Positions 43,680 to 51,778 of a DNA stretch of 64,000 nucleotides are shown here, one piece after another. The stretch comes from Candidatus Dependentiae bacterium (GTDB lineage Bacteria > Babelota > Babeliae > Babelales > UBA12411). Position numbers and translations under genes: made by a program. The notes under the pieces are model-generated. The model was not told where the DNA came from. It was given only the letters and a program-made list of their open reading frames with translations, and did not search any database. The DNA is taken from contig DOJW01000001.1 of NCBI GenBank assembly GCA_003511165.1, forward strand, positions 1-64,000, read 5' to 3'. Position 1 is the first letter of the stretch; each line of letters opens with the position of its first letter.

Positions 43680-44555
43680 TTATTTTTGATAAAGCATTTC
43701 TATTGGCATAAGTTCTTCATATTTTTTTATTTTAACTTCTTTTATTGCATCACCTTCTTTGAAAACTTTATATGCATTAGACGTTTCTTTGTAAGAAATT
43801 ATTTTGAATTTGTCATTGATAAATTCAATTGCACATCCTTCATCTGTTGCAATTCCCCATTTATTTGTTTCAAGGATTCTTTTTTTAAAATCATTGATTC
43901 TTAATTTACCTTCTGTTCCGGTGTTAAAATGTGGACAATTTATTCCTTTAAAAAATCCTAAGCCGGGTGCAATTATATAATGCCAATTTTTTTGATTTGT
44001 GAATGATAATGAATCACTATGTCCACCTTCAAACCAGCAAATTGATCCTGCGCTCGTTCCACCTAAAACTATTCCTTTTTCCCAGGCTTCTTTTAAAATT
44101 TTATCAAATCCATATGTTTTCCAAAGTGCGATCATGAATAAAGTATCTCCGCCACTGATGTAGACTATATCGGAGTTAAACACTTTTTCTTTAATTTGTT
44201 CTATTGTTGGATTTTCTTTTACCAAAAATAATGTGTCAGTTTTTACATGTAATTTTTTTTGAAAATAGTCTAAATAATCTTTGCAATATTTGTCATCGTC
44301 AGAGTGACCTGTTGGTACAAAAAGTAATTTTGGATTTTCTTTACCTGAGAGTCTTACCATTTCTTGATCGGCTGTTAAGGTGACATCTTTTTTATAATCT
44401 CCACCGCCAATGGCAACTATTTTTTTAGTAATTTCTATTTTCGATATTGATCGAATATTTTTTTTATTATTTTTATAAAGATAAAACATAATGCTTCCTA
44501 AGATCAAAAAAGCTAAAATTGTGTAAATACTTTTTTTAATTAATTTTGAACACAT
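43680..44555 (-). CDS. membrane-anchored S51 family peptidase
   Basis: Class I glutamine-amidotransferase-like fold of dipeptidase E/cyanophycinase. The nucleophile elbow GGTSAGS gives Ser168 (this start); ISGGDTLF precedes it. The ATG at 44555 is chosen for AGGAG six bases upstream; an in-frame ATG at 44585 lacks this. Residues about 10-27 form a membrane anchor, unusual since dipeptidase E is cytosolic, so it probably faces the periplasm. It could trim peptides taken from the host. Likely operon with the barrel gene. Confidence 0.85.
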   Translation of the reverse strand: MCSKLIKKSIYTILAFLILGSIMFYLYKNNKKNIRSISKIEITKKIVAIGGGDYKKDVTLTADQEMVRLSGKENPKLLFVPTGHSDDDKYCKDYLDYFQKKLHVKTDTLFLVKENPTIEQIKEKVFNSDIVYISGGDTLFMIALWKTYGFDKILKEAWEKGIVLGGTSAGSICWFEGGHSDSLSFTNQKNWHYIIAPGLGFFKGINCPHFNTGTEGKLRINDFKKRILETNKWGIATDEGCAIEFINDKFKIISYKETSNAYKVFKEGDAIKEVKIKKYEELMPIEMLYQK

Positions 44556-44647
44556 ATTTTCTCCTGTTAAAATTTGTTTAAACAATCAAAACTGATTTAA
44601 AAAAATAGAATTTTTAGAATTAAATAATCAAGTTTTTAAAATTAAAG

Positions 44648-46633
44648 CTAAAAATTTATATTTAGATAAATAGAGCTGCTAAACAGTTTGAAATCGATAG
44701 ATTTTAGTAGAGTATGAAAAATTGTGAAGTTTTTTGATTTTAGATAAATTTGGCGAATTTCTATCTTTTGTATTTTATAGATCGGTGGCTTGCATGGACC
44801 GAGTATGTCGATTTCTAAGTTTAATGATTTAATTTTTTGTTCGAGAATACTAAATATTTTGGAAGAATCCGATTCTATTTTTAAAATATTTAAATTTTTT
44901 ATCTCGATTTGCAGTAGATAGTAAATTGGAGGATATTTTGCAATAGTGCGAAATTCGATTTCGCTTTCATAAAAATCTAGATAATTTTGTTCTGATAAAT
45001 TGTCGAAAACATTATGATCTTGCATCACTTGCATTATAACTTTGCTAGATTTACTTTGTCTTCCAGCTCTACCTGCGACTTGGATTAGCTGTTGTAAATT
45101 GGTTTCGATTGCATTAAAAACTGGAAAATGAAGACCCAAATCTGCCCAGAGTACTCCGACTAATGTAACATTTGGGAAATGGTAACCTTTTGTGATTGTT
45201 TGCGTACCGACCAAAATGTCGATTTCTCCAGTTTCGAATTTTTTTACAGTTTCGTGCCATTTTTTCTTTTTTGATGTTGTGTCCAAATCAGCACGTTCTA
45301 TTTTTGCTTGTGGGAATATTTTTTCAAGAATTGATACTACCTGCTGCGTGCCTATTCCTTTTTTTATAAAATTTTCACTATTTACTTTGCATTCGGGGCA
45401 ATTTGCTGGAAGTGTTTTTGCGTAATTGCAGTAGTGACATTGAAGCGATTCGCCTTTTGCAGATTGATGCAGTGTTAAGCTTACTGAACAGTTTGGGCAT
45501 TTGAAAACAAAACCACATTCTTTGCAAAGTACGAAAAAACTAAATCCTCGTCGGTTTAAAAAGATTAAAGCTTGTTCTTTTTTATCCAAAGTTGCTTTGA
45601 TTTCAGTTTCGAGTTCTTTTGATATCCAAAAATTGCTGCGTCTATTTTTTTCTTTTAAAAACACTTTTTGGATTTGTGGAAATTCTCCACCAAATCTCTC
45701 TTTAAGTTCAAATAAATTCCATTTTTTTTCTTTAACATTCAAAAGTGAGGAGAGTGAAGGTGTAGCGGATCCTAAAATAATTGGAATTTTATAAGTAAAA
45801 GCGCGGTAAATTGCGAGCATTTTACTATTTAGTTTTGGTGATTTTTTTTCTTGATAATTAGTTTCATGTTCTTCATCAACTATTATTAATCCTAAATTTG
45901 AAATTGGAAGAAGAATTGGCAGATGAACACCTAAAATCAAAACTGGAGTTGCATTTAGCAACGCTTCCCAAAGTTCTCTTTTTTGTGAGATTTTGCTTGC
46001 ACTGTGAAAATTAAATATTTTTATATCTTTGGAAAGCGTTTGCTCGAATATTTTTTGAAATTGCAAACTTAGTGAAACTTCCGGTGTTAAAAAAATGACA
46101 GTTTTGTTTTCTGAGATACTTTTTATAATTAATTTTTTATAAACTTCTGTTTTACCAGATCCGGTAACACCATAAAGTAGGGTGGGTTGATACGATGGAT
46201 TTTCTATATGTTTTGATACAAAATCAACTACATTTTGTTGTGGTAGAGTTAATTGTACAGAGTTTTGAAAATTAACATCTTGCAGAGGAATATCCGGAGC
46301 AACATTTTTTGAATCATCTTTTTCAAATAAAAATGATCGAATTCTTTGATAAAAATATTCTTCATTTATAAAAAATATTGAAGAAAGTTTTTGAACATAC
46401 AAAGGGAAGTTATCGTCGGCTGGTAAAGGCTCAATGTTTAGTGCTTTTTTTATTTCAAAACTGATTTTACTTGGTAATTTTGTATAAATTTCTTGCACTA
46501 TTGCAGGAATGATTTTGCTTCTTATCGGAACCTGTATTATTGTTCCTTTGAGATTGGTTTGATCCCATTCTTTTGGAATTTCATAAAAAAGAGGTTTTGG
46601 AAAACCTTTGAGTAATTTTACTTTTACAAACAT
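44648..46633 (-). CDS. priA: primosomal replication restart helicase PriA
   Basis: 3'-5' helicase restarting stalled forks. N-terminal DNA-binding domain (about 1-100, shortened), Walker A GVTGSGKTEVY, DEEH box, zinc cysteines (CKECGFVFKCPNC, CHYC, CPEC; about 370-420), motif GTQTITKGYHFP and QVAGRAGR. At 661 aa it is about 70 shorter than E. coli PriA, mostly at the N-terminus. Monocistronic. Confidence 0.96.
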   Translation of the reverse strand: MFVKVKLLKGFPKPLFYEIPKEWDQTNLKGTIIQVPIRSKIIPAIVQEIYTKLPSKISFEIKKALNIEPLPADDNFPLYVQKLSSIFFINEEYFYQRIRSFLFEKDDSKNVAPDIPLQDVNFQNSVQLTLPQQNVVDFVSKHIENPSYQPTLLYGVTGSGKTEVYKKLIIKSISENKTVIFLTPEVSLSLQFQKIFEQTLSKDIKIFNFHSASKISQKRELWEALLNATPVLILGVHLPILLPISNLGLIIVDEEHETNYQEKKSPKLNSKMLAIYRAFTYKIPIILGSATPSLSSLLNVKEKKWNLFELKERFGGEFPQIQKVFLKEKNRRSNFWISKELETEIKATLDKKEQALIFLNRRGFSFFVLCKECGFVFKCPNCSVSLTLHQSAKGESLQCHYCNYAKTLPANCPECKVNSENFIKKGIGTQQVVSILEKIFPQAKIERADLDTTSKKKKWHETVKKFETGEIDILVGTQTITKGYHFPNVTLVGVLWADLGLHFPVFNAIETNLQQLIQVAGRAGRQSKSSKVIMQVMQDHNVFDNLSEQNYLDFYESEIEFRTIAKYPPIYYLLQIEIKNLNILKIESDSSKIFSILEQKIKSLNLEIDILGPCKPPIYKIQKIEIRQIYLKSKNFTIFHTLLKSIDFKLFSSSIYLNINF

Positions 46634-46935
46634 TTTTGCTTCTTTAAATTATTGAAATTTTGTTTACGAAGTATATAACTTTTTTGTTTATTAAATAAGA
46701 AGCAAAAGAATATTTATTAAATCTCCTAAAATTTTATAAACTTTGGTTTAATTTAGTTTAGGTAAATAATTTTATACAATATTTTTTAAATTATTGGATT
46801 TATCTTAAATAATAAATGTATAAGTATGAAGTTTAAAAAGTAGCTTTAAAAGCGGTGATTTGTAATTGCAAAATGCATTTTAATTGAGTTTTTTGCTTTA
46901 TTTTATATAAAATAAAATATTTTTTATTCATTTAT
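46634..46935. other. gene-free AT-rich stretch upstream of the histone-like gene
   Basis: Very AT-rich, with long A and T runs that could bend and act as an UP element for the promoter at 46936. No reading frame or repeat seen. Confidence 0.5.
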
Positions 46936-46966
46936 TTGACAAATAGACTGTTAGTTGCTCTATAAT
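46936..46966 (+). promoter_or_regulatory. consensus sigma-70 promoter of the histone-like gene
   Basis: Exact TTGACA (46936-46941) and exact TATAAT (46961-46966) with a 19-nt spacer. Both hexamers are perfect, suggesting strong expression. Confidence 0.82.
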
Positions 46967-47041
46967 AAAAATATAGAAGATCATCATGAATGTACAAAAG
47001 GTGAGTGGTAATTGTAAGTTAGTTTTAAAAGGAGAACTACA

Positions 47042-47149
47042 ATGGCTGTAAAGAAAGTAAAAAAAGTTGCTAAAAAAGTTGCTAAAAAAGTAACAAAAAA
47101 AGTAGCTAAGAAAAAAGTAGCCAAGAAAAAAGTAGCTAAAAAAAAATAG
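47042..47149 (+). CDS. lysine-rich histone H1/HC2-like peptide (35 aa)
   Basis: Starts MAVKKVKKVAKK and consists almost only of Lys, Val and Ala in KKVAKK-type repeats, like the tails of bacterial H1-like and chlamydial HC2 proteins. AGGAG (47030-47034) lies seven bases before the ATG, and a perfect promoter is upstream. The frame stops at TAG directly after an A9 run. DNA beyond still encodes KKAAKKTW-like codons (to a TAA near 47178) in another frame, so the natural protein may be longer through slippage or was truncated by homopolymer loss. Likely DNA-binding and abundant. Confidence 0.75.
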   Translation: MAVKKVKKVAKKVAKKVTKKVAKKKVAKKKVAKKK

Positions 47150-47204
47150 CTAAAAAAAGGCTGCTAAAAAGACTTGGTAATTATCTAGGTCTTTAAGTAA
47201 GTAA

Positions 47205-47237
47205 AAGGGAAGAATTTAAACTCTTCCCTTTTTTTAT
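47205..47237. terminator. bidirectional terminator
   Basis: AAGGGAAGA (47205-47213) pairs with TCTTCCCTT (47222-47230), then T7; it lies between the histone-like gene and the convergent truA. Confidence 0.88.
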
Positions 47238-47239
47238 TC

Positions 47240-47995
47240 TTATTTTTTATAAATTATTTTTCGCAAACATAGTCCGCAAGCTTCTGCTTTAGTCAAAATT
47301 TGGATTGGGGATGGTTTTTCGATTATCTCTTTTAAATAATCTAGCGATAAGTCTTCTTTTCTTGCGATATCAAGGGCATATCCAACCATTCTTCTGATTT
47401 GAAACCTTAAAAATGATTTCCCGCGAATTTTTATTTGTAACATTTTGAATCGATCATATTTTTGCATAGAAATGCTGTTTATTGTTCGAATTGTTGATTT
47501 TGTTTCTTCTGGGTCAAGTTTACAAAAAGATCTAAAATCATGTTCGCCGATGTAAAGGTTTAGCGCTTTGTTAAGTTTTTCAAAATCTAATGAATTTAGA
47601 TAAGAATAATGCCAGCCAAACCGTGCTACAAAAGGTAGGGGTTTGCTGTAAAAAAGATTGTAATAATAGGTTTTTTCTTCAACATGGAAAAGTGGATTAA
47701 AATCACTTTGAATTTCTTCACCGGAGCGGATTACAATATCTTTTGGAAGTAAATTATTCCATGCGGTGATTATTGTTGATAAATCGAGTTTTAAATCTGT
47801 GGAAAATGTTGCAACCTGTCCAAGAGCATGCACGCCACTATCGGTTCTCGATGCGCCTAAAATAGATATTTTTTCATTGAAAATTTTGAGGAAGCTTTTT
47901 TCAAGTGTATTTGTGATTGTTCTTTGATGAGGTTGCGATTGCCAACCTTCATAATCTGTTCCGTCATAGGAAACTATAATTTTGATTTTTTTCAT
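47240..47995 (-). CDS. truA: tRNA pseudouridine38-40 synthase
   Basis: Modifies U38-40 in the tRNA anticodon stem. The catalytic Asp52 is in SRTDSGVHALGQVA; the opening YDGTDYEGWQ and the later FRSF and IRRMVG segments are family hallmarks. 251 aa, full length. It lies downstream of the glycosyltransferase but is separated by a terminator. Confidence 0.96.
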   Translation of the reverse strand: MKKIKIIVSYDGTDYEGWQSQPHQRTITNTLEKSFLKIFNEKISILGASRTDSGVHALGQVATFSTDLKLDLSTIITAWNNLLPKDIVIRSGEEIQSDFNPLFHVEEKTYYYNLFYSKPLPFVARFGWHYSYLNSLDFEKLNKALNLYIGEHDFRSFCKLDPEETKSTIRTINSISMQKYDRFKMLQIKIRGKSFLRFQIRRMVGYALDIARKEDLSLDYLKEIIEKPSPIQILTKAEACGLCLRKIIYKK

Positions 47996-48021
47996 CGATA
48001 TTTTAAAATATTTATCTAATT

Positions 48022-48057
48022 AAAAACCCCTACCCAGACTAACGTCATGGACAGGGG
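48022..48057 (-). terminator. terminator of the glycosyltransferase gene
   Basis: CCCCTacCCA (48027-48036) pairs with TGGacAGGGG (48048-48057), with A5 at 48022-48026 giving a minus-strand U-tract. Confidence 0.7.
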
Positions 48058-48143
48058 AAATGGAGGTTATCTATATTAATAGACCAATTCTAAAGAGAGA
48101 TCTTTTCAATGTCAAATCTTTTTTAAAGAGAGGTTTATCAGTT

Positions 48144-49289
48144 TTATGATCTTTTTGCTTTTTGATAAAGGCTTTCGAATAGTTTTGCAGAGGCTTTAAT
48201 ATCGAAATTTCTATTTGCAAGGGCTATATTTTCTGCTTTCATTCTGTTTTTCAAATTTGGGTTGTAATAAAGCAAAAAAAGCTTTTCTGCCAAGTCTTTA
48301 AAATCATTTATTTTTATTAAAAATCCATTTTTTCCATTTACAATTACATCATGTTCTGTGTTGCTGTGTGTTGTGATGATTGGTAGGCCAAAGCTTAATG
48401 CTTCCAGTAGTGCTATTGATAAACCTTCACTTTGCGAGGAAAGTGCAAAGCAATCGAAGTTTGGATAAAAATTGAAAGAGTTCGCTTGCATGCCTGTAAA
48501 GTAAATGTTTTTTGCGATATTTAGTTTCTCTGCTAATTTTTTTAGATTTTCCATTTCTGATCCACCCCCCACTATGCAAAGTTTGATATTGGTATGATTT
48601 TCGGAGGGCAATTTTTTAATAAATTCAGCAAAAGCTAGCAGCAGAATGTTGTATGATTTAATAGGTTCCAATCTTCCTACAGTTCCTATCACAAAATCAT
48701 TTTCATCAAATCCAAATGATTTGCGGTTTATATTATTGGTGCATATTTGCTGCATGATGCTGTCCATGTCGATTCCGTTTTGGATCAAAATCAGTTTTTG
48801 CAAAATTGTATTTTGGAGTTTTTTATTGCATTTAGAAGTCAGAGTTTCTTCAAAGTCTTTTTTCACACTTTTGGATACAGCTACGAAGTAAGTTGGTATT
48901 TTAATTGTTTTTTGTTCAAGCAAGTTGCGCAATTTGCTTTGACTTGAAACGTTACCATGGTAGTCGCAAATTACTGGGATATTTAATAATTTTGCTACAA
49001 TTCGACCCAAAATATTTGCCGACCAAAGAGCTGTGTGTAATACATCAGGTTTTAATTTTTTGATAAGGAGTAAGATTTTGATTAGTGCAAAAGGATCGTA
49101 AATAGAAATTAAACCATCAATTTTATAAGTTTTAATACCGAGTTGCTTTATTTTGTTGAAGTTTTCACCCATGTAAAAATAAATGATGATATGCTCGTTT
49201 TGGGTATGGTCGAAATTTTTTAGAAGATTATATAGAGCCGCTTCTGCGCCGCCGATTTTTAGACTAGTGATGAAGTGAACTACTCTCAT
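48144..49289 (-). CDS. family 4 glycosyltransferase
   Basis: GT-B fold retaining glycosyltransferase, 381 aa. N-terminal KIGGAEAALYNLL; C-terminal donor site VIGTVGRLEPIKSY, FTGMQ and the EX7E motif in SEGLSIALLEALSFGLPII (about 285-303). Acts in surface polysaccharide or glycolipid synthesis, but the sugar and acceptor are unknown. It stands alone with its own terminator and no capsule cluster around it. Confidence 0.92.
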   Translation of the reverse strand: MRVVHFITSLKIGGAEAALYNLLKNFDHTQNEHIIIYFYMGENFNKIKQLGIKTYKIDGLISIYDPFALIKILLLIKKLKPDVLHTALWSANILGRIVAKLLNIPVICDYHGNVSSQSKLRNLLEQKTIKIPTYFVAVSKSVKKDFEETLTSKCNKKLQNTILQKLILIQNGIDMDSIMQQICTNNINRKSFGFDENDFVIGTVGRLEPIKSYNILLLAFAEFIKKLPSENHTNIKLCIVGGGSEMENLKKLAEKLNIAKNIYFTGMQANSFNFYPNFDCFALSSQSEGLSIALLEALSFGLPIITTHSNTEHDVIVNGKNGFLIKINDFKDLAEKLFLLYYNPNLKNRMKAENIALANRNFDIKASAKLFESLYQKAKRS

Positions 49290-49312
49290 ATTGATTTATA
49301 GGTGTAAATAGT

Positions 49313-49347
49313 AAAAGGCGGCTTTATAATCAAAGCCGCCTTTTTTT
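49313..49347 (-). terminator. terminator of dnaG-rpoD
   Basis: GGCGGCTTT (49317-49325) pairs with AAAGCCGCC (49332-49340); A4 and T7 flanks. It lies directly after rpoD. Confidence 0.88.
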
Positions 49348-49354
49348 GTTTTAA

Positions 49355-51778
49355 TTATTCTAAGTCGTCGTCATCTGCTGAAAAATCAGAAGATCCAAAC
49401 TCATCTTGATCGGAGAAGTTATCCATTTCTGGTAGAATTTCAACATCTTTTTCAAAGAATGACTGAAGCTTTTTGCTGCGTGATGGATGTCGTAGTTTTC
49501 GCAGTGCTTTGACTTCAATTTGTCTTATTCGTTCTCTTGTGACAGAAAAATCTTTTCCAACTTCTTCGAGCGTATGTTCAGACGCTACATCGATACCAAA
49601 TCTCATTTTTAGAACTTTTTCTTCACGAGGCATGAGTGTTTTTAAAATTTCGCGAACTCGTTCTTTAAGGTTTGAGTTTACGACTGCATCTGCTGGTGAG
49701 TATTCATTTTCGTCCTCGATAAAATCTTTAAGAAATGTATCTTCACTATCGCCGACAGGTGTTTCAAGTGAAACAGGCTCTTGCGATATTTTGATAATGT
49801 TTTTGATTTTTTTCTCATCGATTCCAAGTTCTTTTGCAAGATCTTGGTAACTAGGTTCATGGCCAAATTCTTGAATAAATGAGCGAGTGATTTTGTTAAT
49901 TTTGTTCAATGTTTCTACCATGTGAACTGGGACACGGATTGTTCTTGATTGATCTGCGATTGCGCGTGTAATTGCTTGACGAATCCACCATGTAGCATAT
50001 GTTGAAAATTTGAATCCTCGTTCGAACTCAAATTTTTCTACAGCTTTTAGTAGTCCTATATTTCCTTCTTGTATTAAGTCGAGGAAGTGTAAACCGCGAT
50101 TGATATATTTTTTGGCAATATTAACAACAAGTCGCAAGTTTGCTTTTGCAAGGTCATCTTTTGCTTGTTTATCTTTTACTCGGCCGCTTGAGTAAAGTCT
50201 GAAATATTCGATTATACTTTCTTTTGGCAATCCAGCTTCAAGCTCGACTTTTTTTATAAGTTTTTGAGAGGCGCGAATATTTTTGTCTAAATTTTCTAAT
50301 TGTTCAAGGTCATCTTGTTTTGGTAATTTGATACTTTTATAAAAATTAAGTTTTTCACTGTCACTTTGGATTTCAAGTTCTTTTTCCTGAATTCTTGAAA
50401 TGAACTTTTCAATTTTTTTACCAAATTTGCGAATTTGCTTGTTTGAGATGTTTATTCTTCGTACAGCTTCTACGATGGCCATTCTGTTTTCTTTGACCTT
50501 ATTTAACATCTCTTTTTTGGAATCTTCATTGTCGAGAAATTTACGATAAGACTTGTAAATCTTATCTTCGTTTTCGATCAATTCTTTGATGCCATTTATG
50601 TGGTGCAAAAATTTGATTTTTTCTTCTTCAAATTTTGGAGAGTTATCTTCTTCGTTAAAGTCCGAGAATTGTACGATGTCGCGAAGTGAAAGCGGATCTT
50701 TATCTATTTTTTCACCAATTTGTAAAAACTCTTTGTGAACAAATGGGAAGAACGAGATTGCTTCGATAGACTCTTTTTTACCTTCGACGATTTTGTTTGC
50801 GATGATTTTTTCTGTTTGTTTGTTAAGAAGAGGTATTTTACCGATTTCTTTTAGATAAAGTTTTACAGGGTCGCTAAGTTGTGATGGTTCTACAAGCTGT
50901 TTGATACGGCTAATATCTTTTGTGATATCTTCTTCGTCTGAAGGTTCGCCATCTTCTTCTTCGGATACTGCTTCTTCGAGTGTTCTTTCCAGGTTTGCTT
51001 GAATGGAGTCAAAAGAAACAGCTTCTGTTTTTTCTGCATCTTCAAAACCGTCCATACCAGATTCGAGCTCTTCTTTAGATATCAAATCGATATTTTCTTT
51101 GTCGCAGATTCGGATAAGTTCTTCAGCGTCATCATCTGCTAATTTGTGTTTGCTGCAGAATAATGCGATTTCTTCGTAAGTTAAAACGCCTTCGCTTTTT
51201 CCTCTTTCTACTAAAGTATCTACTTCGTTTGGGATGCTGCTTAGAGATTCTTTTTTATCTTCTGATTTGGATTCACCGCTAGCAATTTGTTGTTTTTTTG
51301 CGATTTTGATTTTTTTGGAAGCCGCCTTTATTTTGGCAGATGTTGCAGCCGATTCTTTAGCAGGTTTTGTTGGTTTCGTTGCGGCTTTAACTTCTTGGGG
51401 CGTTTGTTTTGTTATTTTTACTTCAGGAGCTGATTTTTTATCTTTTATTGCTATTTTTATTTCTTGGACCGGTTCTTTTTTGGGTATTTCTTTTTTAGGA
51501 GATTCTTTTGGGATTGGTTGTTGTTTTTTGAGGGGTTCAATCTTTTTGACCGGTTCTTGTTTTTTTGGCGTTGCAGTTACTTTGATTTTTGTTTTTTCTA
51601 AAGTTGGTTTTAATTTTTTTTGTGATTCAACTTTGTTAATTTTTTTAGGTGTTAATTTTTTGATAGGCTTTGCGCTTTTGGTAGTCTTTGTACTAGATTT
51701 TGCCGATGTTTTTGAAGCGGATTTTTTTGTAAAAGTTTCTTTGATTTTGGTGAATAATTTTTTTAATTTTTTACTCAT
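49355..51778 (-). CDS. rpoD: primary sigma factor with long basic N-terminal tail
   Basis: Housekeeping sigma-70. Residues about 183-250: region 1.1-like; region 1.2 from DPVKLYLKEIG; region 2 with NLRLVVNIAKKY, FLDLIQEGNIGL and FSTYATWWIRQAI; region 4 with TLEEVGKDFSVTRERIRQIE. Before all this, residues 1-180 are Lys/Ala/Pro/Thr-rich (KKLTPKK, PKKEIPKKEP, KAASKKIKIAKK), resembling histone H1 tails and not part of normal RpoD; without it the size equals E. coli RpoD. It overlaps dnaG by ATGA. Confidence 0.95.
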   Translation of the reverse strand: MSKKLKKLFTKIKETFTKKSASKTSAKSSTKTTKSAKPIKKLTPKKINKVESQKKLKPTLEKTKIKVTATPKKQEPVKKIEPLKKQQPIPKESPKKEIPKKEPVQEIKIAIKDKKSAPEVKITKQTPQEVKAATKPTKPAKESAATSAKIKAASKKIKIAKKQQIASGESKSEDKKESLSSIPNEVDTLVERGKSEGVLTYEEIALFCSKHKLADDDAEELIRICDKENIDLISKEELESGMDGFEDAEKTEAVSFDSIQANLERTLEEAVSEEEDGEPSDEEDITKDISRIKQLVEPSQLSDPVKLYLKEIGKIPLLNKQTEKIIANKIVEGKKESIEAISFFPFVHKEFLQIGEKIDKDPLSLRDIVQFSDFNEEDNSPKFEEEKIKFLHHINGIKELIENEDKIYKSYRKFLDNEDSKKEMLNKVKENRMAIVEAVRRINISNKQIRKFGKKIEKFISRIQEKELEIQSDSEKLNFYKSIKLPKQDDLEQLENLDKNIRASQKLIKKVELEAGLPKESIIEYFRLYSSGRVKDKQAKDDLAKANLRLVVNIAKKYINRGLHFLDLIQEGNIGLLKAVEKFEFERGFKFSTYATWWIRQAITRAIADQSRTIRVPVHMVETLNKINKITRSFIQEFGHEPSYQDLAKELGIDEKKIKNIIKISQEPVSLETPVGDSEDTFLKDFIEDENEYSPADAVVNSNLKERVREILKTLMPREEKVLKMRFGIDVASEHTLEEVGKDFSVTRERIRQIEVKALRKLRHPSRSKKLQSFFEKDVEILPEMDNFSDQDEFGSSDFSADDDDLE

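Noticed and set aside
48022..48057. Riboswitch or small RNA between truA and the glycosyltransferase
   Set aside because: The hairpin with A5/U5 is fully explained as a minus-strand terminator.
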